DNA from: an uncultured Pseudomonadales bacterium | GTDB lineage: Bacteria > Pseudomonadota > Gammaproteobacteria > Pseudomonadales > CANNCY01 | Direction of reading: 5' to 3' | Assembly (NCBI GenBank): GCA_947503335.1 | Contig: CANNCY010000003.1 | Location: forward strand, 1-64,000 | DNA length: 64,000 nucleotides | Shown here: positions 1 through 9,335 of the stretch, one piece after another | Position numbering within the stretch: position 1 is the first letter of the stretch | Layout of the letters: each line of letters opens with the position of its first letter | Program-made: the position numbers and the translations under genes | Notes under the pieces: model-generated | Seen by the model: the letters and a program-made list of their open reading frames with translations, nothing else | Told to the model about the DNA's origin: nothing | Databases searched by the model: none

Positions 1-41
1 CGTTCATGTATAAGAAAAATGGCCGCTTTGATAGGGTGTGT

Positions 42-1949
42 ATGAAAACGCCGATTTACCTAGACAGTACAAGCGAATTAAGTCTTCAAGCACAGATTCG
101 CCAAAAGGTTATTGATGCAATAGCCGATGGTGTATTCCCCGTAGGTAGTCGAATACCCTCGTCTCGACGGCTGAGTGATGATCTGGGTATCGCTCGCAAC
201 ACGGTGGTGTTGGCGTATGAGCAGCTGCTTGCCGAAGGTTACTTAGTAAGCCGTCAGCGTAGTGGTATCTACGTTAGTGAAGACCTCAGTAGAGTGCATG
301 TTGGTAAGCAGGCCGTCAAGTCGGCACCTAAGGGGCCTTCGATTTGGTCGCAGCGAATCGCGCGACGAGTGCATCACACCCGCAGTTTTGCAGCTCCTGC
401 CCAATGGCAGGCTTTTCCGTACCCATTTATCGAGGGGCAATTCGACGATACCTTGTATCCAATAAAAGAATGGCGCGAAGCGTCGAAGGCTGCGTTAAGT
501 GTTGGTCAAATAAATGAATGGGCCGGTGAGTCAGGTGTAGCAGACGACCCATTATTAATTGAACAGATACGTACCAAGGTACTCCCGAAACGGGGAATCC
601 GTGCTGATGCAGACGAGATATTAATCACGCTAGGAACTATGCATGCGTTAAATATTGTTAGCGAATTACTGGTTCAACCAGGCACAAGAGTCGCTGTAGA
701 AGAGCCAGGTCTGCCTCAGGTTCGTGATTTGGTGGCTAATAGAGGCGGGGCACTTTGGCATCAGCCGATCGATAACGATGGTGTCATCGTTGATGAGCGT
801 TTAGATCGCAGCGAAATCATTTTTGTGACTCCTTCGCACCAAACGCCATCAGGTGTAACACTTATTAATGAGCGCCGCGAACAGCTCGTGCAAAAAGCAA
901 ATGAGCTTGACCAAATCATCGTCGAAGATGATTTCGAGTTTGAAGCTAATTATCTAAACCGCCCCCAACCAGCGCTGAAAAGTATCGATACTCAAGGGCG
1001 TGTTATCTATATATCTTGCCTGTCAAAGGTACTGTCACCTGGGCTCCGTATTGGGTTTATGGTGGGCGATGCCGAGCTAATCGCTCAAGCGCGCAAGGTG
1101 CTTCAGTTGCAGGTAAGGCACTCGCCTTATAATAACCAGCGCACGGCTGCCTTGTTTATCCAGATGGGGCATTACGACACCTTTACCCTGTCATTGCACA
1201 GAACCTTTGAACAGCGCTGGATCGCCTTAAGACGCGCGGTTAATTATTTCCTTTTGCCTTATGTCGAGGTATCTAGAGCGCAGGGTGGATCATCGTTATG
1301 GCTACGCATTGCAGACGACATTGACCCAGGTTACTTAGTTACCGAGGCCGCCAAGCAGGGTGTTTTAGTTGAACCGATGCACGATTATTTTGCTACCTCT
1401 GGTGTCGAGGGTAATTATATTCGACTCGGTGTTACTAGTATTGAGGAGCACGAGATAAAGCAGGGCGTTGAGCGATTACGAGACGTAATTCATTCATTGT
1501 CATCTGGGGCTGTCGAAACATTAGATCAATATGATGGTGACCTACTTGAGGGGCATCAAATTGAGTCTGCAATCACGAATAAGCAGATGGTATGCCCAAT
1601 TGCATATGATGATCTTTGCAGTATTAATATTATTAGTGGTGGCAAGCTTGACGGGCGAGCGGGCGCCGCAGGCGACGACGCTGATCAAGGGCAGTGGTGG
1701 ATCGAGGGTGACTATTGGTGTCGCCAATGGTCGCGCTGGGCTTGGGGCGAAGTAGGTCGCTATCGTGTGGTCACAACACAAGATGGTACTGTGATTAAAC
1801 TGTTTGATGAAAAAGGGCGGCTGATAGACCAAGGCTTGCTGCGCGCGATTAGCGAAGGTGATGCCGAGTTAAGCCACGACCAAACACAAATTTCACGCAA
1901 CTGGACTCAAGTGTCACAGCCAACTGGTACTACAGAGCAAACTGACTAG
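42..1949 (+). CDS. MocR/PdxR-type GntR regulator with aminotransferase-like domain and extra C-terminal domain
   Basis: 635 aa from the ATG at 42; an ATG at 6 is also open, but the GntR fold starts just after 42 and a GGG-rich stretch precedes it. Residues about 1-75 form a GntR winged helix (pattern ADGVFPVGSRIPSSR, then NTVVLAYEQL). Residues about 115-490 are a fold-type I aminotransferase-like domain with the PLP-lysine motif SKVLSPGLRIG (Lys329). By family knowledge such proteins bind PLP or an amino-acid adduct and control amine or vitamin B6 genes. Residues about 520-620 are unusual: a Trp/Cys-rich segment (WWIEGDYWCRQWSRWAWGE) that ordinary MocR proteins lack. The gene precedes a nitrilase and a receptor gene on the same strand, so local control is plausible but inferred. 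Confidence 0.88.
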   Translation: MKTPIYLDSTSELSLQAQIRQKVIDAIADGVFPVGSRIPSSRRLSDDLGIARNTVVLAYEQLLAEGYLVSRQRSGIYVSEDLSRVHVGKQAVKSAPKGPSIWSQRIARRVHHTRSFAAPAQWQAFPYPFIEGQFDDTLYPIKEWREASKAALSVGQINEWAGESGVADDPLLIEQIRTKVLPKRGIRADADEILITLGTMHALNIVSELLVQPGTRVAVEEPGLPQVRDLVANRGGALWHQPIDNDGVIVDERLDRSEIIFVTPSHQTPSGVTLINERREQLVQKANELDQIIVEDDFEFEANYLNRPQPALKSIDTQGRVIYISCLSKVLSPGLRIGFMVGDAELIAQARKVLQLQVRHSPYNNQRTAALFIQMGHYDTFTLSLHRTFEQRWIALRRAVNYFLLPYVEVSRAQGGSSLWLRIADDIDPGYLVTEAAKQGVLVEPMHDYFATSGVEGNYIRLGVTSIEEHEIKQGVERLRDVIHSLSSGAVETLDQYDGDLLEGHQIESAITNKQMVCPIAYDDLCSINIISGGKLDGRAGAAGDDADQGQWWIEGDYWCRQWSRWAWGEVGRYRVVTTQDGTVIKLFDEKGRLIDQGLLRAISEGDAELSHDQTQISRNWTQVSQPTGTTEQTD

Positions 1950-2003
1950 CGTTTACATTGTTCCTGAACTGATAAATAGGTATCAGTAATTAGGAATAAG
2001 CAC

Positions 2004-2852
2004 ATGAGTCATTTCTCGATTGCAAGTTTGCAATTAGAACTTGCCGCACATGACAATCGTTATGTGATACAAAAAGAAATTGAGCGAACACTAAGGGTGT
2101 TTCCTTGGATCGATCTCATTTTACTACCCGAGCTTGCTACCTTTGGCCCAAGTACTGCCAATGCCGAGCAACAACCAAGCGATACTGAGCGATTTTACTG
2201 CGATCTGGCAAAGTCGCTAGGTATCTGGATTGTGCCAGGGTCGATGTTTATTGACACGGGTGATGGCGTATTCAATACAACACCGGTCATTAACCCACAG
2301 GGCGAAATCGTTACCCGTTATCAAAAGATTTATCCATTCTTGCCGTATGAACAAGGTGTTACACCTGGCAGTGATTTTGTTGTGTTTGATGTGCCAGATA
2401 AAGGGCGAATCGGTATTTCAATCTGCTATGACCAGTGGTTTCCAGAGGTTACAAGAACACTAGCGGCGATGGGCGCTGAGGTGATTCTGTGCCCCACAAT
2501 GACCGGCACAATTGACCGTGACATCGAGCTGGCAATTGCGCGTACTAACGCGGTAGTAGGTCAATGTTACTTCTTTAATATCAATAACGCAGGCGAACTG
2601 GGTGTAGGTCGTTCAATCGTGTTAGGGCCTGACGGTGCGATCCTTCACCAGGCAGCGCACGGCAGAGAAGTTATGCCAATCGAAGTAGATTTTGATCACG
2701 TCAAACGCGTGCGAGAGCGCGGGCTAAACGGCTTGGGACAAACGCTAAAAAGCTTCAGAGATAACCCAGTTGAATACAAGCTTTACAATAAAAACGAAGC
2801 GCTTAGTAAAAGCGCATTCACTGACTTAAACGAATTGAAGGTACCAGAATAA
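2004..2852 (+). CDS. carbon-nitrogen hydrolase (nitrilase superfamily)
   Basis: 282 aa, usual length for the family. The catalytic Glu-Lys-Cys triad is visible: Glu43 in LLPELATFG, Lys108 in RYQKIYPF and Cys141 in SICYDQWFPE. These enzymes hydrolyse amides, nitriles or carbamoyl groups through a thioester. The FPEV context after the cysteine resembles aliphatic amidase and N-carbamoyl-amine hydrolase branches more than true nitrilases, but the substrate cannot be told. No signal peptide, so cytoplasmic. It lies 54 nt after the MocR-like regulator and before a TonB-dependent receptor, which suggests it may process an imported amide. Confidence 0.9.
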   Translation: MSHFSIASLQLELAAHDNRYVIQKEIERTLRVFPWIDLILLPELATFGPSTANAEQQPSDTERFYCDLAKSLGIWIVPGSMFIDTGDGVFNTTPVINPQGEIVTRYQKIYPFLPYEQGVTPGSDFVVFDVPDKGRIGISICYDQWFPEVTRTLAAMGAEVILCPTMTGTIDRDIELAIARTNAVVGQCYFFNINNAGELGVGRSIVLGPDGAILHQAAHGREVMPIEVDFDHVKRVRERGLNGLGQTLKSFRDNPVEYKLYNKNEALSKSAFTDLNELKVPE

Positions 2853-2873
2853 ATCAAACTGGACTAATCAATG

Positions 2874-2923
2874 AATGCCAACTGGCACTACTAGCTAGTA
2901 GTGCTAGCAGTTATGTTGGCATT
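2874..2923. promoter_or_regulatory. nested inverted repeat with a perfect 20-bp palindrome upstream of the first TonB receptor
   Basis: The palindrome GCACTACTAGCTAGTAGTGC occupies 2885-2904 without a mismatch. It is enclosed by a second inverted repeat, AATGCCAAC at 2874-2882 and GTTGGCATT at 2915-2923. No T-run follows, so it is unlike an intrinsic terminator. It ends 36 nt before the receptor start, which fits an operator for a dimeric regulator or an mRNA structure near the ribosome site. No regulator can be assigned. Confidence 0.6.
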
Positions 2924-2959
2924 GGGTAGTTATACAAAATATACAAAGGGGAAAGACTA

Positions 2960-5476
2960 ATGCCTAATCGTACATTTAAGCCGAACATGTTGGCTGTATC
3001 GATTGGCGCAATCACTGCAGCAGTTTCAGTATCAGCAGCGGCGCAATCGAACACTCTTGAATTAGAAGAAATTGTAGTAACAGCATCGGCACGTGCACAA
3101 ACAGTGCAAGAGATTCCGTACAACATTTCTGCCGTGACTGGCGACTTTTTGACCGATAACAACATTACAGATCAGTCAGAATTGCTACGTGCAGTTTCGG
3201 GTGTGTCTGTAGTAGACCGCGGCTACCGTAATTCGGGTACAGTAAATTCAATCATTATTCGTGGTCTTAACGTAGATAACGGCTTAAACGGCGATATTGC
3301 GCTTAACGCAGTACCAACTGTTTCAACCTACGTTGACAACACGCCAATGTATGCAAACTTTGTATTAAAAGATATTGAGCGCGTAGAAGTACTTCGTGGC
3401 CCTCAGGGTACGCTATACGGTTCGGGCGCCTTGGGTGGTACGGTTCGATACATTACTAATAAGCCAAGTACCGAAGGGTTCGAGGCGAGCGTGTCAGGTG
3501 ACTTCGGTGCAACCGAGGGCTCTGATGGTGGCAACATGAATATCGATGCCATGGTGAACTTTGCGCTATCAGATAACTTTGCTATTCGTGCTAACGTTGG
3601 CAAGATCGATAACGATGGTATCGTAGACTACGTCAACGCATATGTGATGAGCGAAAACGGCGAGCCGATGATTTCGACTGGGTCTGATTGTATTGATCCT
3701 CGCTCGGCAACTGACACGCAAGTATTGCGCAACCATGCTTGTTACCAGCGTGTAAAAGATGCTGACTGGGTAGAGATCGATTACTACAAAGTGGCTGCAA
3801 AGTGGGAAATCAACGATGCATCGTCACTTACACTAACCTACCAAAATCAAGAAGATGCTACAGGCGGTCGCCGCGCGGTAACTCTAGGTGATAACAATCA
3901 ACCTGCAGGATCTGTATTGCATTTTGAGTATGACGATTACGAAAGTGGTCAGGTATTACTTGAGCCTTCATCTCGCGAAGCTGAACTCTTTGCGTTAGAT
4001 TTTGAAGCTGATTTTGGCTTCGCTACCATGACGTATAACTATTCAAACTATGACCATGTAGGTAATGGTGATAGTGATAACGGCGGTCTATGGGTGTCGG
4101 GTGGTCAAGATGATCCTGCTGCATCACGCGACTGGATCGATACGTTTGGTTACTCAGGTTGGCCTCGTCCGGCCCAGCGTGCAGAGCGTGGCTATCAAGA
4201 TGAATCAAGCATCCACGAACTACGTCTAGTATCAAATAGTGATGATTCAAAAGTTGATTGGCTAATGGGCTTATTCATGATGAACCAAGATCAAACGGTT
4301 TATCAGAATAGCTGGAACCCAGGCATGAACGAATTCAACGACGCGTGTCGTGCACAAGGTGGCCCTTTGAATCCACCAGCAGAGTGTGCAGGCTTTTGGC
4401 CCCGCTGGTATGACGGCTTAACCGAGCGCGATTTTGAATATCGTCGTGACGTTCAGTTCGAAGAAGCAGCATTATACGGTGAGTTCACTTACCACTTTAA
4501 CGATCGTCTTCGTGCAACTGCTGGCTTTAGATGGTTCGACAACCAAACTATCAATGACACCATTATGGGCTTCCCGCTAGTGATTGGCTGGACATCGCCT
4601 TCTGTGCCTCAGTCGATTGACGAAGACGACGGTACATTACTTAAGTTCAACATATCTTATGATGTGTGCACTGACTGCATGGTTTACGGTACTGTTTCGC
4701 AAGGTTACCGTCGTGGTGGCGCTAACGCTGTACCAAGTGTAGATAATGGCGACCCATTTGGTGAGCCAAATGCTGAAGCGATTCGTAGCTATAGTAAAGA
4801 TGAAGTAACCAACTACGAAGCGGGTATCAAGGGTGATTACAATGGTCACAACTATACCTTGAGTGCGTTCTATGTAGACTGGGATCAGCCACAGCTAAAT
4901 ACGACCACTGCTTGGTGGGGTTTCTATGTTGCTATGAACGGTGATAAGGCTTCGACCTCTGGTATCGAAGCTGAGCTAGAAGGCTATCTAACCGAATCGC
5001 TACATTATCGCGTGGGCTATACCTTTGTTGATGCTCAGCTAGAGCGCGACTTCTTGAGCCAGCAAACGGGTTCGCTAGTAGCCTCTAGTGGTGCATCATT
5101 ACCTAGCTCTCCTCAGAACGTGTTGAGTGCATCGCTTGATAACACTTGGCAGATGGGTGGCGGCTACGAGATTGTTGCACGTGGTAACCTGTACTATCAG
5201 TCAGAATCAGAGAACTTTATCAATGATGAGTCGGCGTTAAACCAAACTCACGATGGCTTTGCACTATTAGGCGCATCTTTATCGTTAGTGGCTGATAAGT
5301 GGGTTGCTACCGCTTACGCCAAAAACTTGACTAACGAAGACGGTGTAACCGGTGCATTCCCTGAGTCACACTGGAGCTACGATACCGGTGTATTCGAGAA
5401 CTGGTATGGTAACGGTAACCGTCAATTCATCACGCAGCCGCGTACGTTGGGTGCACGTCTAGAATATCGTTTCTAG
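2960..5476 (+). CDS. TonB-dependent outer-membrane receptor (first of three)
   Basis: 838 aa. An N-terminal signal sequence ends near residue 28 (SAAAQS). A TonB-box-like EEIVVTAS follows at residues 36-43, then a plug domain (RGLNVDNG, VEVLRGPQGTLYGSGALGG) and a long beta-barrel ending in the outer-membrane signature EYRF. It imports an unknown ligand using TonB-ExbBD energy. Several cysteines (around CIDP, NHACYQ, VCTDCMV) suggest disulfides in extracellular loops. AAGGGGAAAG before the ATG is a good ribosome site. It is clearly distinct in sequence from the two paralogous receptors further on. A terminator-like hairpin follows. Confidence 0.95.
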   Translation: MPNRTFKPNMLAVSIGAITAAVSVSAAAQSNTLELEEIVVTASARAQTVQEIPYNISAVTGDFLTDNNITDQSELLRAVSGVSVVDRGYRNSGTVNSIIIRGLNVDNGLNGDIALNAVPTVSTYVDNTPMYANFVLKDIERVEVLRGPQGTLYGSGALGGTVRYITNKPSTEGFEASVSGDFGATEGSDGGNMNIDAMVNFALSDNFAIRANVGKIDNDGIVDYVNAYVMSENGEPMISTGSDCIDPRSATDTQVLRNHACYQRVKDADWVEIDYYKVAAKWEINDASSLTLTYQNQEDATGGRRAVTLGDNNQPAGSVLHFEYDDYESGQVLLEPSSREAELFALDFEADFGFATMTYNYSNYDHVGNGDSDNGGLWVSGGQDDPAASRDWIDTFGYSGWPRPAQRAERGYQDESSIHELRLVSNSDDSKVDWLMGLFMMNQDQTVYQNSWNPGMNEFNDACRAQGGPLNPPAECAGFWPRWYDGLTERDFEYRRDVQFEEAALYGEFTYHFNDRLRATAGFRWFDNQTINDTIMGFPLVIGWTSPSVPQSIDEDDGTLLKFNISYDVCTDCMVYGTVSQGYRRGGANAVPSVDNGDPFGEPNAEAIRSYSKDEVTNYEAGIKGDYNGHNYTLSAFYVDWDQPQLNTTTAWWGFYVAMNGDKASTSGIEAELEGYLTESLHYRVGYTFVDAQLERDFLSQQTGSLVASSGASLPSSPQNVLSASLDNTWQMGGGYEIVARGNLYYQSESENFINDESALNQTHDGFALLGASLSLVADKWVATAYAKNLTNEDGVTGAFPESHWSYDTGVFENWYGNGNRQFITQPRTLGARLEYRF

Positions 5477-5503
5477 AAATTGATGAATAACTATAGGTAC
5501 ACT

Positions 5504-5528
5504 AAAGGGCTCTTTATGGGCCCTTTTT
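5504..5528 (+). terminator. intrinsic terminator after the first TonB receptor
   Basis: AAAGGGC (5504-5510) pairs with GCCCTTT (5520-5526) over a 9-nt loop and is followed by further T residues. It sits only about 20 nt before the next start codon, so it may act as a partial terminator that lowers expression of the downstream genes. Confidence 0.7.
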
Positions 5529-5546
5529 AATTGCAAGAACAATAAT

Positions 5547-7109
5547 ATGAATGATGCTCAGGTGCTAAAGGCACAAGATGTAGAAGCCGCTATGTGGCAA
5601 GCCTTTGATGTTGGTGACCAAAAGCAAGTAGCGCACTTTGCTCAAATACTATCCTCTCAGTTTGCGACGTTCGCATCAGGCTGGTACTCGAAGTCGCAAA
5701 TACTTTATCGCCAGAAACAGCTTAAGCCTGCCTTTGATTGTGTTAAGAAAGCGTTATATCTAGATCCGAATAATGTAGCTTACCGATTACATCAGGCGAT
5801 GCTCATTGCCGCTTCGGGTAATTATCAGTCAGCACTAGGCTTATTAAAACTAATACCTATTGCGAGCCTGAAAACTGACTACCAGCTTTCTACCGCGGGG
5901 CGTATCTTTAGTATGGGCGAATGCCATCATGAAGCGCTCGAGTGTTATCAGCGGGCGACAGAACTTGCGCCGAACGAATACGACCACTGGTACAACCTAG
6001 CGACCGTAGCGCGGTTTGTTGGTGACAAAGCGCTCGCCATCAGCGCGATTAAGAGATCACTAGCGCTCAAGCCTGGCGATGCGCATTCAGTTTATCTGTT
6101 GTCACAAATTGATGTTGAGCAATTAGAGGCAGTTTATAGCACTATCGATCAGACCTCTTACGAAGTAATGTCGCCAAAAGAGCAGGTGTACATTCAGTTT
6201 GCGATGGGCACGTTAGCTGAAAAAAAGCAGCACTACGACGTGTCGTTTGATCATATCCAAAATGCAAATAAGCTTCGTAGAGCGCATATCAATTATTCCG
6301 TTGATCGAGACATTGAGATTATAAATCGGTTGGTGAAAGAACACGATCAAGACTTTGTAAGCGGTTGCACGCAAGGGGCATCTTCAAACGCGCCCATCTT
6401 TATTGTTGGCCTGCCAAGAACAGGTACAACACTTATTGAGAGAGCAATCTCAAGTGCAGACGATGTTGTTTCAGTGGGCGAGTCTAATGCGTTCAACATT
6501 GCTATGGCACGATTGGCCAAAGATCAGGGCGGTAACGGTGATCTCATTACGAGTAGTAAAAAGATCGATAGTACAAAGCTGGGGCAAGCTTATCTCGAGC
6601 AACATCAGACAGATGGCGGGCAGCGATTTATCGATAAGCTACCAATGAATAGCTTAAACGTTGGTTTGATCGCTACATCTTTACCTAACGCGTCTATCGT
6701 TTGGGTACGACGTTCGTACGCCGATACACTTTGGGCTATCTACAAGACCTTGTTTGAAAGTGCATACCCCTATTCGTACTCACTAGATGAACTAACCGAA
6801 TATCTAATCGCTCACCATAAACTAATGAGCCATTGGCAAGCTGTTTTAAAAGACCGTTTAATCTGCATCGATTATGAACACTTTGTAAGTGATGCCGATC
6901 AGGCGTCTAAGCAATTGGCGAGTAATTTAAAGCTGCAGCATGTCGAGGAGATGGCTTCGCCTGAAAAGAACGACTCGCCGTCGTCTACTGCTAGCGCTAC
7001 ACAGGTACGCGAGCCTGTGCACAACAAGTCAGTAGGCCTTTGGTTGCGTTATCAGTCGCAGTTGCAGCCTTATGTACAGCGTATGAAAGATACGGGGTTA
7101 CCGGTTTGA
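5547..7109 (+). CDS. tetratricopeptide-repeat sulfotransferase
   Basis: 520 aa. Residues about 1-220 are TPR-like helical repeats (ALYLDPNNVAYRLHQAM, ATELAPNEYDHWYNLATVA, SLALKPGDAHSVYLLS). Residues about 280-510 are a PAPS-dependent sulfotransferase domain with the 5-prime phosphosulfate loop IFIVGLPRTGTTLIER near residues 284-299. The family transfers sulfate to a peptide, sugar or small molecule; TPR-fused forms are common beside TonB receptors, with targets mostly unknown. No signal peptide. The ribosome site is weak. Its stop overlaps the TTG start of the next gene (TTGA), indicating translational coupling. Confidence 0.85.
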   Translation: MNDAQVLKAQDVEAAMWQAFDVGDQKQVAHFAQILSSQFATFASGWYSKSQILYRQKQLKPAFDCVKKALYLDPNNVAYRLHQAMLIAASGNYQSALGLLKLIPIASLKTDYQLSTAGRIFSMGECHHEALECYQRATELAPNEYDHWYNLATVARFVGDKALAISAIKRSLALKPGDAHSVYLLSQIDVEQLEAVYSTIDQTSYEVMSPKEQVYIQFAMGTLAEKKQHYDVSFDHIQNANKLRRAHINYSVDRDIEIINRLVKEHDQDFVSGCTQGASSNAPIFIVGLPRTGTTLIERAISSADDVVSVGESNAFNIAMARLAKDQGGNGDLITSSKKIDSTKLGQAYLEQHQTDGGQRFIDKLPMNSLNVGLIATSLPNASIVWVRRSYADTLWAIYKTLFESAYPYSYSLDELTEYLIAHHKLMSHWQAVLKDRLICIDYEHFVSDADQASKQLASNLKLQHVEEMASPEKNDSPSSTASATQVREPVHNKSVGLWLRYQSQLQPYVQRMKDTGLPV

Positions 7110-8092
7110 GTCGGTTACCAGAGATTAATCTATCGGGCACACCTGTACAGATCGGCGAGCAACACGGCGAGGCGATGGCTTATCAAATTGCTGATGCGAT
7201 CGACTACTATTCGACACTTTTGACCAAGCCCTTACATGCACTAGGTGAAAGCTTACAGCCGGTAATGAAGGTGCTGACAGATTACCCAGAAATAGAAAGT
7301 CAGCTGAGGGGAATTGCAGCAGCAGCCAATCAAGACTACGTGTCGATTGTTGCGTTAAATGCGCGATCAGAGCTAATTAATAATCTCAACATTGGCGAGT
7401 GCACTTCTTTAGTCGACTTGCAGAATGGGCTGTATGCTCAAAACTGGGACTGGTCAAAAAGAATCGCACCTCTCATGTCAGTGCATAGCGTTGCGCCAAT
7501 CAATGGTCCATCGTATTTGACGTTTACTGAACCAGGTATTCCTACTAAATTATTTATCAATCAAGAAGGCCTCGCCGCGCAGTTAAATATTTTAAAGTGC
7601 AATCAGCGGTTACAATCACTACCTATACATTTAGTACTTCACAAGCTTGCTACGTTTAGACAACTTGGCCAGGCAGACAATTGGTTAATGAACGATCTAC
7701 AAGGTGGTTGTGCCAGTCATGTATTACTAAGTGATGGCAAGCAAGCTTTTAGCTACGAATTTGACGCGTTAAGTATTGCCAGACGTAACGTAACTGACGG
7801 CCCTTTTATACATACTAATCATTATCTTGATGGTCTTTCACCAGACCAGGATTTTCCGACCTCGTACGAGCGCTACGACTATGCCGACACAGCCTTAAAA
7901 AATGGTGAAATGAATATCGATGTATTAACACGCGAAGACACTAACTCGCCTATGAGGCCTTATGTACAGTCAGAGGCGCCAAACTTTGGCGAGGTTGGCA
8001 CCGTCGCCACCATCTCATATGGTTTTGATACACCTCATCTTAAAATTAGAACGAATGATGCGACGCCCAAGTGGCAAACCTATTCTCTGTAA
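7106..8092 (+). CDS. C45-family acyltransferase/hydrolase (isopenicillin N acyltransferase-like)
   Basis: 328 aa from the TTG at 7106, which overlaps the preceding stop as TTGA; an upstream TTG at 7040 would add residues unlike the family. The family start LPEINLSGTPVQIGEQHGEA is present, and the nucleophile Cys99 lies in ARSELINNLNIGECTSL, matching the conserved ECT/GCT autoprocessing site of C45 Ntn-hydrolases. QNWDW further on is also typical. Relatives cleave or exchange amide-linked acyl groups on peptides, beta-lactams or acyl amino acids, usually after self-cleavage before the Cys. Substrate unknown. It is followed 13 nt later by an MFS carrier, suggesting an uptake-and-deacylation unit. 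Confidence 0.82.
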   Translation: MSRLPEINLSGTPVQIGEQHGEAMAYQIADAIDYYSTLLTKPLHALGESLQPVMKVLTDYPEIESQLRGIAAAANQDYVSIVALNARSELINNLNIGECTSLVDLQNGLYAQNWDWSKRIAPLMSVHSVAPINGPSYLTFTEPGIPTKLFINQEGLAAQLNILKCNQRLQSLPIHLVLHKLATFRQLGQADNWLMNDLQGGCASHVLLSDGKQAFSYEFDALSIARRNVTDGPFIHTNHYLDGLSPDQDFPTSYERYDYADTALKNGEMNIDVLTREDTNSPMRPYVQSEAPNFGEVGTVATISYGFDTPHLKIRTNDATPKWQTYSL

Positions 8093-8105
8093 CCGAGGAC
8101 TATCT

Positions 8106-9293
8106 ATGGAACATCTAATAACAAAAAAAACGCCTTCTTATCGAGTTGGGCCAAATTCAGAAATAGCTCGCATCTTACTAGCGTTCTTAGCAACTGCAGG
8201 CTTGTTCTATGTAAACATTATGCCTGCGTTGGTTAATGGCCTAGTTGATGGTTTGGGGTTGAGTAAGACCCACGCCGGTTACATTAGTTCTGCCAATGTG
8301 TATGGTGCAGCCGTAGGAGCTTTGGCCGTTGTGTTTATGATCGCTAAAATTCAGTGGCGTAAAACAGCGTACATGATGCTTGCTGGGTTAATCATTTGTG
8401 ACTTGGTTTCGATGTCTTTAACATCAATGCCGAGCTTAGTGATTACACGTTTTATTCATGGTGTGATCGGGGGTGCATTAGTAGGCGTTGGCTTTGCCGT
8501 GATATCGCGAACCTCAGAAACCGACAGAACCTTTGGGTATCTGTTGTCTATCCAGTTTGGCCTAGGTGGATTGGGTCTATATCTATTGCCGCCTTTAGTG
8601 CCCGAGTACGGCACAGCTGCACTATTTTGGGCACTGATAGCCTTTAGTGTTGTAACGCTATTGATGGTGCCGTTTCTAGACGAATACGAGCATACTGAGA
8701 AACGCGATACTGTTATGCCGACCATTAATTTACCGATTGTTCTTACGTTGGCGGCTATCTTCTGTTTTCAGGCTGCCAACATGGCCATCTACGCATTTAC
8801 CATCGAGATGGGTAAGTTCTTTGAAATGGATATCACTTATATCAGTGAAACCTTAGGCGAGGCCGCCTGGATCGCGATTTTAGGTTCGGTTCTGGTTATC
8901 TTGATGTCAACTAAATACGGGCGCCTTTGGCCAGTGACAATTGCGATCTTGTTAACGGCAATCGGCATCTGGGCATTTCATTATAGTAAAACAACCTATG
9001 TATTCTGGCTTGCGAACGTTGCGGTCGGTATCACGTGGGCATTTGTGATCTCATACTTGTTAGGTCTATGTTCGGCCTTTGATAGACAAGGGCAGGTCGC
9101 CGCGTTAGGTGGGTTTGCATCAAAAATGGGCCTCGCATCTGGTCCCTTTGTGGCGGGTTTACTTACCGATCAGCTGGGTTATGCGTCGCTTATCAATATC
9201 AGTGCAGTTATCTTGGTTGTTGCCGCAGTATTGGCGCTTGTACCTATGAAACTAATTGATCAACAAGAGGCCGAGGCAACAAACTCGCCCTAA
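8106..9293 (+). CDS. MFS transporter
   Basis: 395 aa from the ATG at 8106 (MEHLITKK), preceded by GAGG; an upstream extension overlapping the previous gene is not credible. About 12 hydrophobic segments are seen, with a short charged cytoplasmic loop between halves (LDEYEHTEKRD). The overall pattern is a 12-helix major facilitator inner-membrane carrier driven by an ion gradient. Substrate and direction cannot be told. It lies directly after the C45 hydrolase gene and before a POT-like carrier, so it may move the same compound or its product. Confidence 0.85.
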   Translation: MEHLITKKTPSYRVGPNSEIARILLAFLATAGLFYVNIMPALVNGLVDGLGLSKTHAGYISSANVYGAAVGALAVVFMIAKIQWRKTAYMMLAGLIICDLVSMSLTSMPSLVITRFIHGVIGGALVGVGFAVISRTSETDRTFGYLLSIQFGLGGLGLYLLPPLVPEYGTAALFWALIAFSVVTLLMVPFLDEYEHTEKRDTVMPTINLPIVLTLAAIFCFQAANMAIYAFTIEMGKFFEMDITYISETLGEAAWIAILGSVLVILMSTKYGRLWPVTIAILLTAIGIWAFHYSKTTYVFWLANVAVGITWAFVISYLLGLCSAFDRQGQVAALGGFASKMGLASGPFVAGLLTDQLGYASLINISAVILVVAAVLALVPMKLIDQQEAEATNSP

Positions 9294-9335
9294 AATATGT
9301 CTATAATGCCACCCATTGAAGAATGAGGATCAACG

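Noticed and set aside
2916-2945. TTGGCA and TATACA as a sigma-70 promoter for the first receptor
   Set aside because: Spacing of 18 is tolerable, but transcription would start inside the ribosome site, leaving no usable leader.
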